A DNA stretch of 64,000 nt, taken from the NCBI RefSeq assembly GCF_011392115.1, contig NZ_JAAJBT010000002.1, forward strand, positions 248,001 through 312,000. The letters are read 5' to 3'. This stretch comes from Flavobacterium difficile. GTDB taxonomy: Bacteria; Bacteroidota; Bacteroidia; Flavobacteriales; Flavobacteriaceae. The number at the start of each line of letters is the position of its first letter. The stretch's first letter is position 1. A program made the position numbers and the translations under genes. Shown piece after piece: positions 51,547-59,722 of this stretch. Below the pieces are notes generated by a model. The model ran no database searches and had not been told where the DNA came from. It was given only the letters and a program-made list of their open reading frames with translations.

Positions 51547-52113
51547 ATGAATATGAATATAGAAATTCATAACGCATACGAAGTCATTAAAAATGGTGGA
51601 ATTATTCTTTATCCAACAGATACAGTTTGGGGCATTGGTTGTGATGCTTCCAACGAAGAAGCTGTAGCAAAAATTTATGCTTTAAAACAACGCGAAGAAA
51701 GTAAAAGCATGATTTGCTTAATGAATGGAGAAAAAATGTTGTACAATGTTTTTGCAAAAATTCCAGAAGTGGCTTGGGAAATTTTAGATCACTCAGAACG
51801 ACCAACTACATTGATTTTAGATCAACCTAAAAATGTGGCGAAAAATATTATTGCAGAAGATAATACCTTAGGAATTAGACTGGTAAAAGAACCTTTTTGC
51901 TTTAAATTAATGGAAAGAATGAAGCGTCCGCTAGTTTCTACCTCTGCAAATATTTCGGGTCAACCTACGCCCATGAATTTTAAAGAAATTTCTCCAGAAA
52001 TTATAAAAGGAGTCGACTATGTTGTAAATTTGCATCACGATAAAGTTTGCAAAAAACCATCGGCAATTATTAAATTAACATTGGATAGTCAGGTTAAGGT
52101 AATTAGACGATGA
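51547..52113 (+). CDS. tsaC: L-threonylcarbamoyladenylate synthase (Sua5/YrdC family)
   Basis: 188 residues. Core motifs: GGIILYPTDTVWGIGCDA, KIYALKQREESKSMICLM and STSANISGQPTPMNF. It forms threonylcarbamoyl-AMP, the first step of t6A modification at tRNA position 37. Starts at ATG 51547 (a second ATG is at 51553). It is followed by cca and then ctaA, a usual flavobacterial order, here interrupted by two GxxExxY cassettes. Confidence 0.93.
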   Translation: MNMNIEIHNAYEVIKNGGIILYPTDTVWGIGCDASNEEAVAKIYALKQREESKSMICLMNGEKMLYNVFAKIPEVAWEILDHSERPTTLILDQPKNVAKNIIAEDNTLGIRLVKEPFCFKLMERMKRPLVSTSANISGQPTPMNFKEISPEIIKGVDYVVNLHHDKVCKKPSAIIKLTLDSQVKVIRR

Positions 52114-52114
52114 G

Positions 52115-52140
52115 ACAATTAGTCAATTGATAATTGATTA
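52115..52140 (+). repeat. AATTG-word repeat after tsaC
   Basis: Bases 52115-52140 consist of overlapping words CAATTAGT, CAATTGAT and AATTGATT. Similar words in inverted orientation occur at 28355-28380, where one copy forms part of a promoter. Non-coding. Confidence 0.45.
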
Positions 52141-52172
52141 CTGTTAGAATATATATTAAGAATAAAATATAC

Positions 52173-52637
52173 GCCACGAATTCACTAATTAAAATTAAAT
52201 GTCAAAGATCATTTATAAAACGAAAGTTATATATTGATGGGTATCTTGTTTGATATTCATTCCAATTTAGGAAAAGGTTTTTCTGAAATTGTTTATAAAG
52301 ATGCAATTGAATACGAATTAGAAAAATCATCGATTTTTTTCGAACGAGAAAAAGTATATAGCGTGAAGTACAAGGACATATTTGAAGCATAAATTTTATG
52401 CTGATTTTGTAGTTTTTGATGCAATTATTTTAGAAATAAAATGTTGTAATTCGATTTCTGATTCTCACATTGCACAAGCAATGAATTATTTAAAAGTATC
52501 AAATAGTAAATTAGCAATAATAGTTAATTTTAATAATAATTCTCTCGAGTTCAAAAGAATTGTTTTATAACATTTGTAAAATTCGAAATTTGCAAAGCAA
52601 AATAATTTATTAAGAAAATGCATTCGAGAATTCGTGG
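52173..52637. mobile_element. GxxExxY cassette with CACGAATT-type inverted repeats between tsaC and cca
   Basis: Left end GCCACGAATTCACTAATT (52173-52190) and right end, read inward, CCACGAATTCTCGAATG (52637-52621) match at 14 of 17 positions. Each is a tandem pair of an octamer (CACGAATT CACTAATT; CACGAATT CTCGAATG). The interior holds one broken GxxExxY gene. The right end overlaps the first codons of the cca frame. Confidence 0.68.
52199..52570 (+). pseudogene. GxxExxY family pseudogene (two frameshifts)
   Basis: Translating across frames recovers a full GxxExxY protein: MSKIIYK, then (after a one-base shift in an A run near 52220) NESYILMGILFDIHSNLGKG, the motif GFSEIVY, and FEREKVYSVKYKD. 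A second shift follows at an extra T near 52380, then LKHKFYADFVVF with the nuclease-like ILEIK. Ends at TAA 52570. Two frame breaks in about 120 codons, with intact genes all around, favour real decay over sequencing error. It is closely related to the broken copy at 54141-54523. Confidence 0.8.
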
Positions 52638-54078
52638 TAAAAAAAACACACAAACTGTGGTCAAAAACTATAAAGAAAAGTTAGAAAATAAAATTTTCAA
52701 TATTATCTCTCAAGCTGCCAAAGAACTTCAACTTGAATGTTATGTGATTGGCGGTTTTGTTCGTGATATCTTATTGGAAAGAAATCATAAAAAAGATATC
52801 GATATTGTTGCCGTTGGTAGTGGTATCGAATTGGCTTTACATGTTTCCGAGTTGCTTCCTAATAAGCCTAAAGTCCAAGTTTTTAAAAATTATGGAACTG
52901 CTATGTTGCGCTATAAAGACATGGATATTGAGTTTGTAGGTGCAAGAAAAGAATCTTATACACATGACAGTAGAAATCCGTTAGTGGAAAACGGAACGTT
53001 AAAAGACGACCAAGAACGCCGTGATTTCACTATTAATGCGATGGCTTTTTCATTAAATGCTAATAATTTTGGAGATTTAGTAGATCCGTTTAATGGAGTT
53101 TCAGATTTGGAAAATAAAGTTTTAAAAACACCTTTGAATCCAGATGTCACTTATTCTGATGACCCATTACGAATGATGCGAGCGATTCGTTTTGCCACCC
53201 AATTGCATTTCGAAATTGAAAGTGAATCTTTAGCTTCAATCACCAAAAATAAAGATAGAATTGCCATTATTTCTGGAGAAAGAATTGTAGACGAGTTGAA
53301 TAAAATTTTGTCATCCGATAAACCCTCTATTGGTTTTTTACATTTGTTTCAAACAGGATTGTTAGATATTATTTTGCCAGAATTAACGGCTTTGAATAAT
53401 GTAGAAGAAGTTGAAGGGCACACACACAAAAATAATTTTTATCATACATTAGAAGTAGTGGATAATATTTGTCCGAATACAGACGACGTTTGGTTACGTT
53501 GGAGTGCTTTATTGCATGATATCGGAAAAGCACCAACGAAAAAATTCAACAAAAAACAAGGTTGGACGTTTCATGGACATGAATTTTTAGGTGGAAAAAT
53601 GGTGAAAAAAATCTTCGAAAGATTACACATGCCTTTAAATCAGAAAATGAAATTCGTACAGAAAATGGTCATGATGAGTTCAAGACCAATTGTATTAGCT
53701 GAAGATATCGTCACAGATTCAGCGGTACGACGTTTGGTTTTTGATGCGGGTGAAGATGTTGAAAATTTAATGACATTGTGCGAAGCTGATATCACTACGA
53801 AAAACAGTAAGAAATTTCAGAAATACCACAATAACTTTAAAATTGTTCGTAAAAAAATTGTAGAAGTAGAAGAGAAGGACCGAGTTCGAATATTTCAACC
53901 GCCTATTTCTGGAGAAGAAATTATGGAAATTTTCAATTTAAAGCCTTGTAGAGAAATTGGAGTGTTAAAAGAAGCTGTGAAAGAAGCTATTTTAGAAGGC
54001 GAAATTCCAAATGAATACCAACCCGCTTTAGATTTTGTAATGAAAAGAGCAGCAAAATTGGGTTTAAAGAAAATATAA
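52618..54078 (+). CDS. cca: CCA tRNA nucleotidyltransferase
   Basis: 486 residues if started at ATG 52618, which lies inside the right inverted repeat of the cassette; the first 13 codons are repeat-derived. A GTG at 52657 (VVKNYKEKLENKIF) is the alternative and closer to the usual start. The nucleotidyltransferase site GGFVRD (45-50) with DID (60-62), the ERRDFTINAMAF signature and the HD domain WSALLHDIGKAP near residue 300 identify a class II CCA-adding enzyme. It maintains tRNA 3' ends. No tRNA in this window encodes CCA, so the enzyme is needed. Confidence 0.94.
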   Translation: MHSRIRGKKNTQTVVKNYKEKLENKIFNIISQAAKELQLECYVIGGFVRDILLERNHKKDIDIVAVGSGIELALHVSELLPNKPKVQVFKNYGTAMLRYKDMDIEFVGARKESYTHDSRNPLVENGTLKDDQERRDFTINAMAFSLNANNFGDLVDPFNGVSDLENKVLKTPLNPDVTYSDDPLRMMRAIRFATQLHFEIESESLASITKNKDRIAIISGERIVDELNKILSSDKPSIGFLHLFQTGLLDIILPELTALNNVEEVEGHTHKNNFYHTLEVVDNICPNTDDVWLRWSALLHDIGKAPTKKFNKKQGWTFHGHEFLGGKMVKKIFERLHMPLNQKMKFVQKMVMMSSRPIVLAEDIVTDSAVRRLVFDAGEDVENLMTLCEADITTKNSKKFQKYHNNFKIVRKKIVEVEEKDRVRIFQPPISGEEIMEIFNLKPCREIGVLKEAVKEAILEGEIPNEYQPALDFVMKRAAKLGLKKI

Positions 54079-54079
54079 G

Positions 54080-54542
54080 TTTACCGCAGATTCACAGATT
54101 TTTTTAATTTTAGCCATATACACAAAATACACGCCTAATCATGGAAGAATATTTATTCAAAAACGAAACATTTAAAATAATTGGAGTTCTGTTTGAAGTT
54201 CATAAAAACTTAGGAAAAGGTTTTGCTGAAATTGTTTATAAAGATGCAATTGAATATGAATTTCAACAATTGGAATTTCGTACGAAAGAGAAAAGGAATA
54301 TCTTGTAAATTATAAAGAAACTACTTTAAAACATAAATTTTATGCTGATTTTGTTGTGTTTGGAAAAATAATTTTAGAGATAAAAACAGTTAGTGTTTTT
54401 GACAATGCTCATATTAGTCAATGTATGAATTATTTAAAAGTATCTGGAAATGAACTAGCATTATTAGTAAATTTTAATAAAGTTTCATTGGAACATAAAA
54501 GAATAGTATTAACAAAAAAATAATCTGCGAATCTGCGGTAAA
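54080..54542. mobile_element. GxxExxY cassette with CGCAGATT-type inverted repeats between cca and ctaA
   Basis: Left end 54080-54100 (TTTACCGCAGATT then CACAGATT) and right end 54522-54542 match inverted at 20 of 21 positions. Each end is a tandem pair CGCAGATT/C(A/G)CAGATT. It fits exactly between the cca stop (54078) and the ctaA start (54548). The cargo gene's TAA lies within the right repeat. Confidence 0.72.
54141..54523 (+). pseudogene. GxxExxY family pseudogene (one frameshift)
   Basis: The first frame gives MEEYLFKNETFKIIGVLFEV, HKNLGKG and the motif GFAEIVY, and stops at 54308. One missing base near 54271 (ttgga where ttggga is expected) restores GISYEREKEYLVNYKETT and LKHKFYADFVVF with the nuclease-like ILEIK, to TAA 54523. 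The segment across the break has the same length as in the 52-kb copy, so a single deletion explains it. Otherwise complete. Confidence 0.82.
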
Positions 54543-54547
54543 TTTAA

Positions 54548-55564
54548 ATGAAAAAATATTTCCTTACAGCTGCGAAAACAGCTTTAGTTTTAGTGTATTT
54601 AGTAATATTAGCGGGTGCTTTAGTTCGTATGACTGGCTCGGGAATGGGTTGTCCGGATTGGCCTAAATGTTTTGGATATTACATTCCACCAACAGAACAA
54701 AAAGAGTTAGAATTTACTCCTAATAAATCTTACGATGAAGGTCAGGTTATAATTAAGAATGAAGGTTTATTAGTAGCGAAATCTGATTTTATTTCTACAA
54801 CTACTTTTTCTGAAAGTGATTGGGAACCTTATACCAAACACGATTATGCCATTTTTAATGCGGCTCACACTTGGATAGAATATATTAACAGGTTATTTGG
54901 TGCTTTAGCAGGACTTGCTTGTGTAGTGACATTTATATTAGCTTTCGGATATTGGAAAGAGAATAAAAAAATTGTAATCTATTCGTTTTTAGTTTGTGTT
55001 TTAATGGGATTTCAAGCTTGGTTAGGAAAAACGGTGGTTGATTCGGTTTTAAATCCTGTAAAAATTACTACACATATGTTAGCTGCTTTTTTAATTGTAG
55101 CTTTACAATTGTATGTGATTTATGTAGTTTCTGTTAAAAATACTATTAGAAAATACGACAAGAAATTCAATCTAACTATTGTTGTAGTTTTATTACTTAC
55201 TGTTGTTCAGGTGGTTTTAGGAACCTATGTTCGTGAGTTTATTGATACGGTTGAAAAATCAGGTGCTCCAAAAGAACTTTGGTTATTAAAACCAGAGCTT
55301 ACGTTTTATTTCCACAGAAGTTTTTCGATAGTTGTGTTTTTAGCTAATTTGTATTTATTACTAAGAAATAAAAATTTACAATTAGGTTTTGAAAAAGTAA
55401 ATTGGATCGTAAGAATTTTACTTTTCGAAATCATTTCTGGTGTAATAATGGTGTATGTCGATTTTCCTTTCGGTAGTCAGACCTTACACTTGGTTTTGGC
55501 AACTTTCTTATTTAGCGTTCAGTTTTACTTGTTTTTGGAGAGTAAAACTAAACCTAGTAAGTGA
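54548..55564 (+). CDS. ctaA: Heme A synthase (COX15/CtaA)
   Basis: A 338-residue membrane protein with about eight helices. It starts AGALVRMTGSGMGCPDWPKCFGYYIPP, the COX15/CtaA signature with its cysteine pair, and retains the haem-ligand histidines in NAAHTWIEYINRLFG, TTHMLAA and the late SQTLHLVLA. It oxidises haem O to haem A for cytochrome oxidase. The 3' end overlaps the converging phosphatase gene by 11 bp. It lies 6 bp after the GxxExxY cassette, with no promoter visible between. Confidence 0.93.
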   Translation: MKKYFLTAAKTALVLVYLVILAGALVRMTGSGMGCPDWPKCFGYYIPPTEQKELEFTPNKSYDEGQVIIKNEGLLVAKSDFISTTTFSESDWEPYTKHDYAIFNAAHTWIEYINRLFGALAGLACVVTFILAFGYWKENKKIVIYSFLVCVLMGFQAWLGKTVVDSVLNPVKITTHMLAAFLIVALQLYVIYVVSVKNTIRKYDKKFNLTIVVVLLLTVVQVVLGTYVREFIDTVEKSGAPKELWLLKPELTFYFHRSFSIVVFLANLYLLLRNKNLQLGFEKVNWIVRILLFEIISGVIMVYVDFPFGSQTLHLVLATFLFSVQFYLFLESKTKPSK

Positions 55565-56069
55565 TCAAACTACAATCTATAAATTCATTGTTTTTAAAGG
55601 TAAGAATCCAAATTTTTCCGAATTCGGTTTCTGCTAATTGCTCGAATTTATTGCTTTTTATCAAAGTGTTTACCAATGCTGGAATCGTATTTGAATGTCC
55701 GGCGACTAACATCGTTTTACCTTTGTTTTTTAATAAATTTTCCGAAAATAATTTGTCTGAAGGATTATAATTAGAAATTTTTAGGTTTCTTTTTTTAGAA
55801 ACTATTTCTAAAGTTTGTTCCGTTCGTTTATACGGAGTAGCATATAAAGAATCGATTTTTATATCTGCCAAAAGCGTGTTTAATTTCTCAGCTCTTAAAA
55901 TTCCTATTTCAGATAAAGGTGGGTTTTTCGTACCATCATCTGCTTTTTCAGCATGTCTAACTAAAATTATTTTCGTGATAGTTGTTTCATCTACGGGAGT
56001 GCTTTGTGAAAAACCTATACCTACGAAACTAAAAAAGATTAACAGTGTTTTAAAAATGTACTTCATCAT
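55554..56069 (-). CDS. Exported histidine phosphatase (SixA-like)
   Basis: A 171-residue protein with a signal peptide (to about GFSQ, residue 22). The catalytic RHAEKADDGTKNPPLSEIG is near residue 38 (phospho-His in RHG/RHA), and AGHSNTIPALV near 120 carries the second histidine. The group includes SixA and small periplasmic phosphatases. Its substrate is not evident. The 3' end overlaps ctaA. Confidence 0.85.
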   Translation of the reverse strand: MMKYIFKTLLIFFSFVGIGFSQSTPVDETTITKIILVRHAEKADDGTKNPPLSEIGILRAEKLNTLLADIKIDSLYATPYKRTEQTLEIVSKKRNLKISNYNPSDKLFSENLLKNKGKTMLVAGHSNTIPALVNTLIKSNKFEQLAETEFGKIWILTFKNNEFIDCSLITY

Positions 56070-56076
56070 ACTAATT

Positions 56077-56110
56077 AAAAAAAATCCAGTATTATAAGTA
56101 ATACTGGATT
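56077..56110 (-). terminator. Terminator on the minus strand after the thioredoxin-family gene
   Basis: AATCCAGTATT (56083-56093) pairs with AATACTGGATT (56100-56110). The A tract to the left is a T run on the minus strand. Confidence 0.8.
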
Positions 56111-56123
56111 CAAATATAAGTAA

Positions 56124-56717
56124 TTATTTTTTTACTTTAATTGAGCAACCAATTGCTTTAGTTGTGGCTACTGTTGGATCTTTTCCTTTTTCTAAATCGG
56201 CAATTGCGTTTTCTAAATATTTTACTTTAACTGCAGCAGCATCATCTACATTATCATCAATCGCTCCAATGTATTTAACAATTAAATTTTTGTCTAATAA
56301 AAATACATGTGGTGTTTTTGTAGCGCCATATTGAGGAAATATTTTCTGACCTTCATCCATTAAATAAGGAAAGGTAAATCCTTTTTCTTTAGCTCTTTCT
56401 TTCATTTTTTCAAAACTATCATCAGGAACTACTGTTGGATCATTGGGATTAATCGCTAGTAAAACATAACCTTTCGATTGATATTTCTTAGCTAATTCTA
56501 TAACTCGATCTTCATACTTTACTGCAAACGGACAATGATTACACGTAAAAACTACAATGAAACCTTTAGCTTCTTTGTAATCAGACATGCTGTACATTTT
56601 TCCATCTACCGATTTTAGTTTGAAATCTGTTGCTTTGTCACCTGGTTGGTAACCCGAAAGGGTTGTGAAACTCATTAACATTACCATAATAAAGGTAATC
56701 ATTCCAATTTTTTTCAT
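56124..56717 (-). CDS. Exported thioredoxin-family (redoxin) protein
   Basis: A 197-residue protein with a signal peptide (about 1-20). YQPGDKATDFKLKSVDGKMYSM is followed by FTCNHCPFAVKYEDR, a CxxC active site (TCNHC) characteristic of one redoxin subgroup. NPNDPTVVPDDSFEKM and GATKTPHVFLLDKN (cis-Pro loop) complete the fold. It is probably a periplasmic thiol-disulfide or peroxide-handling protein. It lies 7 bp downstream of a TlpA-like gene, a redox pair. Confidence 0.88.
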   Translation of the reverse strand: MKKIGMITFIMVMLMSFTTLSGYQPGDKATDFKLKSVDGKMYSMSDYKEAKGFIVVFTCNHCPFAVKYEDRVIELAKKYQSKGYVLLAINPNDPTVVPDDSFEKMKERAKEKGFTFPYLMDEGQKIFPQYGATKTPHVFLLDKNLIVKYIGAIDDNVDDAAAVKVKYLENAIADLEKGKDPTVATTKAIGCSIKVKK

Positions 56718-56724
56718 GTTGTTT

Positions 56725-57210
56725 TTATTTAGTTACTATTTGATTTACAAATGCGTTTAATTCTTCATAGTCAGAAAAGTCTTGCTCTACAAAAAATTTT
56801 TTATCTTGATTAATAATCAAAGTGGCAGGAATTGATCCAGACCAATTTTTATCCACTTTTGGTAGCCAATTGTTATAGTTTTTGTCAGCTAAATAAAGGG
56901 AAGTAAAAGTGAATTTCTTTTTCGCTAAGAACGGTTTGAGTTTACTATCCAATTGTTTTTCAAAGTCTAAACTTACCATAATGACTTTTACCTTATCATT
57001 TTCGGTATTTAATTTTTCAAAATATGGTAGCTCTTTAACACAAGGCGCACACCACGTTGCCCAAAAATTAATGACCAACGGTTTAGATGTATTTTCTTTG
57101 ATATAAGTTTCTAATTCATCATACGTTTTAAATGAAATTAAGTCTTGACCTTTTGCAGTAAGACAAAATAAAAAACTAAATAAAAAAAATAAAAATACCC
57201 CTTTTCTCAT
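56725..57210 (-). CDS. TlpA-like thiol-disulfide oxidoreductase
   Basis: A 161-residue exported protein: signal peptide ending near LTAKGQ, then a thioredoxin fold with active site NFWATWCAPCVKELPYF (CAPC) and the cis-Pro loop SIPATLI. TlpA/ResA proteins reduce disulfides in cytochrome c and oxidase maturation. The haem A synthase gene lies about 1.6 kb away. Upstream is a 143-bp spacer with a divergent -7 box. Confidence 0.9.
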   Translation of the reverse strand: MRKGVFLFFLFSFLFCLTAKGQDLISFKTYDELETYIKENTSKPLVINFWATWCAPCVKELPYFEKLNTENDKVKVIMVSLDFEKQLDSKLKPFLAKKKFTFTSLYLADKNYNNWLPKVDKNWSGSIPATLIINQDKKFFVEQDFSDYEELNAFVNQIVTK

Positions 57211-57303
57211 AATGATTAATTCTTGTTACGAATTTAGTAACTTAGTTTGCAAGTTTCTATCAGATTAACATAAAATTATAATAAAAAAGCTTTAAAAATA
57301 AAC

Positions 57304-57311
57304 TATATTTG
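57304..57311 (+). promoter_or_regulatory. -7 box for the CDP-alcohol phosphatidyltransferase gene
   Basis: TATATTTG, 42 bp before the ATG at 57354; no TTG at ideal spacing. Confidence 0.45.
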
Positions 57312-57353
57312 TCGTCTGACTATATTGTCGCATTTTAGTGATTACTTTTTTTA

Positions 57354-58130
57354 ATGTCAAAACTCGCAGCGCAGGATAAATTTTTAGATTTATCAGATTA
57401 TGGAAGATCTTTTGGAAAGTTTTTAGCCAATAGTTTAAAAAATACTCGTTTTACACCGATACACGTTACTTTATTATTTGGAATATCTGGTTTAATTGCT
57501 ATCGGTTGTATTTTGAATGGAAATTATTTTTGGGCAGGATTTTTTATCGTTTTAAAATCTGGGATTGATGCAGCTGATGGCGAATTAGCTCGTTTAAAAA
57601 ATACACCTTCTTATGTAGGAAGATATTTAGATAGTGTTTTCGATATTATTTTGAATTTTTTCATTTTCATGACCATTTGTTACGTTTCTGAAAGTACAAT
57701 TTGGTATGCACTTCTGGCATTTTTTGGCATTCAGCTACAAGGAACTTTATACAATTACTATTATGTAATTTTAAGAAATAAATCAGTTGGTGGCGATACA
57801 ACCAGTAAAGTTTTCGAATATAAAACTCCGAAAGCACTACCTGGTGAAAGTCAAAAATCAGTGAATATTCTTTTTAAAATTTACACCATCGTATATGGTG
57901 TTTTTGATAGAATTATACATTTTTTAGATCAAGATGCTTACAAAGTAAAATCATTGCCTAATTGGTTTATGACACTAGTTTCTGTTTACGGATTAGGTTT
58001 TCAGTTGTTAATAATTGCTGTTATGTTGCCATTAGGATTTTTGCAATATATTGTTCCATTCTTTATTTTATTTACGCTTCCAATTGTCTTAATTATTGGA
58101 ATTAGGAAATATGTTTTGGTAAATAATTAA
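57354..58130 (+). CDS. CDP-alcohol phosphatidyltransferase family protein
   Basis: A 258-residue membrane enzyme. The diagnostic DG(x)2AR(x)nG(x)3D(x)3D motif is visible as DGELARLKNTPSYVGRYLDSVFD near residues 74-96, and about six helices follow the N-terminal amphipathic part. The family makes phospholipids such as phosphatidylglycerol, phosphatidylserine or inositol lipids; which alcohol is used cannot be told. It overlaps the converging response regulator gene by 4 bp. Confidence 0.9.
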   Translation: MSKLAAQDKFLDLSDYGRSFGKFLANSLKNTRFTPIHVTLLFGISGLIAIGCILNGNYFWAGFFIVLKSGIDAADGELARLKNTPSYVGRYLDSVFDIILNFFIFMTICYVSESTIWYALLAFFGIQLQGTLYNYYYVILRNKSVGGDTTSKVFEYKTPKALPGESQKSVNILFKIYTIVYGVFDRIIHFLDQDAYKVKSLPNWFMTLVSVYGLGFQLLIIAVMLPLGFLQYIVPFFILFTLPIVLIIGIRKYVLVNN

Positions 58131-58879
58131 TTGATCCAAGTTTTAAAATCGCTTACTTTTTCTCTGGCTACAATTACTTCATCATCTTTATAAGTTGGTA
58201 GAATAATTTTTAATCGCGAATTCGAATACATTTGAATTTCTTTAACAGATTGTAACGGGATGATAAATTTTCGACTTATTCTGAAAAACTGATGCGGATT
58301 TAATTCTTTTTCTATGACTTCTAAAGATGTATCAATTAAATAGTTTCTATTTTCTAACGTATGAATGTAAGTGCCTTTGTTTTCACTATATATGCATTCA
58401 ATTTCATCAATCGTAATTACTTTTAACTGAGTGCCAATTTTTACTGAAAAGCGTTTTTTGTATTCTTTTTCTGCCGGATTGACTAACATTCGTTTTATCG
58501 CTTCAAAATCTAAAGAAATGCTTTGCGTAGAAGTTCTGGCTTTAAATTTATTCACAGCAATTTCTAAATCTTCTTCGTCTATTGGTTTTAGTAAATAGTC
58601 AATACTGTTTAATTTAAAGGCGCGTAATGCATATTCATCATAAGCTGTTGTAAAAATCACAGCACTTTTAATATCAATAGCTTCAAAAATTTCAAACGAT
58701 AAGCCATCAGATAATTGTATGTCTAAAAAAATTAAATCGGGATGTGAATTATTTTGAAACCATGAAATAGCTTCTTCAACAGAATGTAACATCAACATTA
58801 CTTCTAAACCTAATTTTTCTACTTTACGTTGTAATAATCTTGCAGCTGGTTTTTCGTCTTCTATTATGATAATATTCAT
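58127..58879 (-). CDS. LytTR-type response regulator
   Basis: A 250-residue regulator. The receiver domain occupies 1-115, with phospho-acceptor Asp in LIFLDIQLSDG near 55 and the conserved Thr-Ala and Lys positions (FTTAYDEYALRAF, YLLKPI). A LytTR DNA-binding domain follows at about 145-250 (IYSENKGTYIHT, FFRISRKFIIPL). Its partner kinase is encoded at 60061-61401, separated by three genes for 2TM-domain proteins on the same strand, an unusual insertion for this normally adjacent pair. Confidence 0.93.
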   Translation of the reverse strand: MNIIIIEDEKPAARLLQRKVEKLGLEVMLMLHSVEEAISWFQNNSHPDLIFLDIQLSDGLSFEIFEAIDIKSAVIFTTAYDEYALRAFKLNSIDYLLKPIDEEDLEIAVNKFKARTSTQSISLDFEAIKRMLVNPAEKEYKKRFSVKIGTQLKVITIDEIECIYSENKGTYIHTLENRNYLIDTSLEVIEKELNPHQFFRISRKFIIPLQSVKEIQMYSNSRLKIILPTYKDDEVIVAREKVSDFKTWIN

Positions 58880-58919
58880 GCTTTTTTATTTAAAATTTTC
58901 GGCAAATTAACAAATTAAA

Positions 58920-59234
58920 TTATTGCCACATTTCTTTATTTTGTTTTTCTTTTTCCATAAATTCTTTTATTTTTCGTTCTTCCCAATTTTCACCCATAAT
59001 CCAATTCGGCATAAATACTGATAATCCGTGAGAAAGTAATCCAATTCCCCAAAAGAATGCTGTCAAGAAATTTTTATATTGAAAATAACTTTCACCTTCT
59101 TTTAAATTACTAATGTTAAAATAAATGATTGCAATATTAATTACTACATAAACAGCTGCATGAGAATAAAACCCTTTGATTTTTTTTACTCTACTAAGTG
59201 CTTCTTGGTATTTGATTTCTTCTTGAGTTGTCAT
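58920..59234 (-). CDS. 2TM domain-containing membrane protein
   Basis: A 104-residue protein: a charged N-terminus (EEIKYQEALSRVKKIKGFYSHAAVYVVINIAI), two transmembrane helices at about 27-47 and 60-80, and a charged tail NWEERKIKEFMEKE. This is the 2TM family of unknown function, widespread in Flavobacteriia near LytTR systems. Shares the tail motif with its neighbours. Confidence 0.85.
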   Translation of the reverse strand: MTTQEEIKYQEALSRVKKIKGFYSHAAVYVVINIAIIYFNISNLKEGESYFQYKNFLTAFFWGIGLLSHGLSVFMPNWIMGENWEERKIKEFMEKEKQNKEMWQ

Positions 59235-59333
59235 AATTTTTAGTTTTAATTTTTTTTATGTTTTTTAATGCAATACAGATTAAACCGCATTTATCAATTT
59301 CTATAGTTTCTCCGATCCGTGTTTGAATTGATC

Positions 59334-59642
59334 TTATTGAAATTTACGTTCTTGATTTTTTTCTTTATCCATCATTTCTTTGATTTTTCTTTCTTCCCAA
59401 TTTTTTCCAAAAATAGGCATTACATCAAATGTTTTTAGTCCATGAAAAACTAAACCAATTCCCCAGAAAAAAGCAAGTTTAAAGGCATGCCAAATGCTTT
59501 CACCTTCGTCTATGTTTTGGGTTTTTTTAATGATAATAAAAGCGTTTACAATAATGAAAATAATTAAGTGTGTATAGAAACTTTTAATTTTTTGAACTTG
59601 TTTTTGTGCTTCTAGATATTTTATTTCTTCTTGAGTTGTCAT
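59334..59642 (-). CDS. 2TM domain-containing membrane protein
   Basis: A 102-residue paralogue of the preceding protein: same KxQKIKSFYTHLIIFIIVNAFI opening, FFWGIGLVFHGLKTF second helix and NWEERKIKEMMDKE tail. A 99-bp gap separates it from the next 2TM gene. Function unknown; a membrane accessory to the sensor kinase is inferred from the kinase's own 2TM tail. Confidence 0.85.
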   Translation of the reverse strand: MTTQEEIKYLEAQKQVQKIKSFYTHLIIFIIVNAFIIIKKTQNIDEGESIWHAFKLAFFWGIGLVFHGLKTFDVMPIFGKNWEERKIKEMMDKEKNQERKFQ

Positions 59643-59722
59643 ATTATTTAATTTTTTTAGCCATTAGTTAGTTTGAAAGTATTTTTTTTGACCACTGATT
59701 ACTATTATTCATTTTATCTGTT

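Noticed and set aside
52199-52570. Programmed frameshifting as explanation for the broken GxxExxY genes
   Set aside because: The three breaks are at different places with no common slippery site, so decay is simpler.
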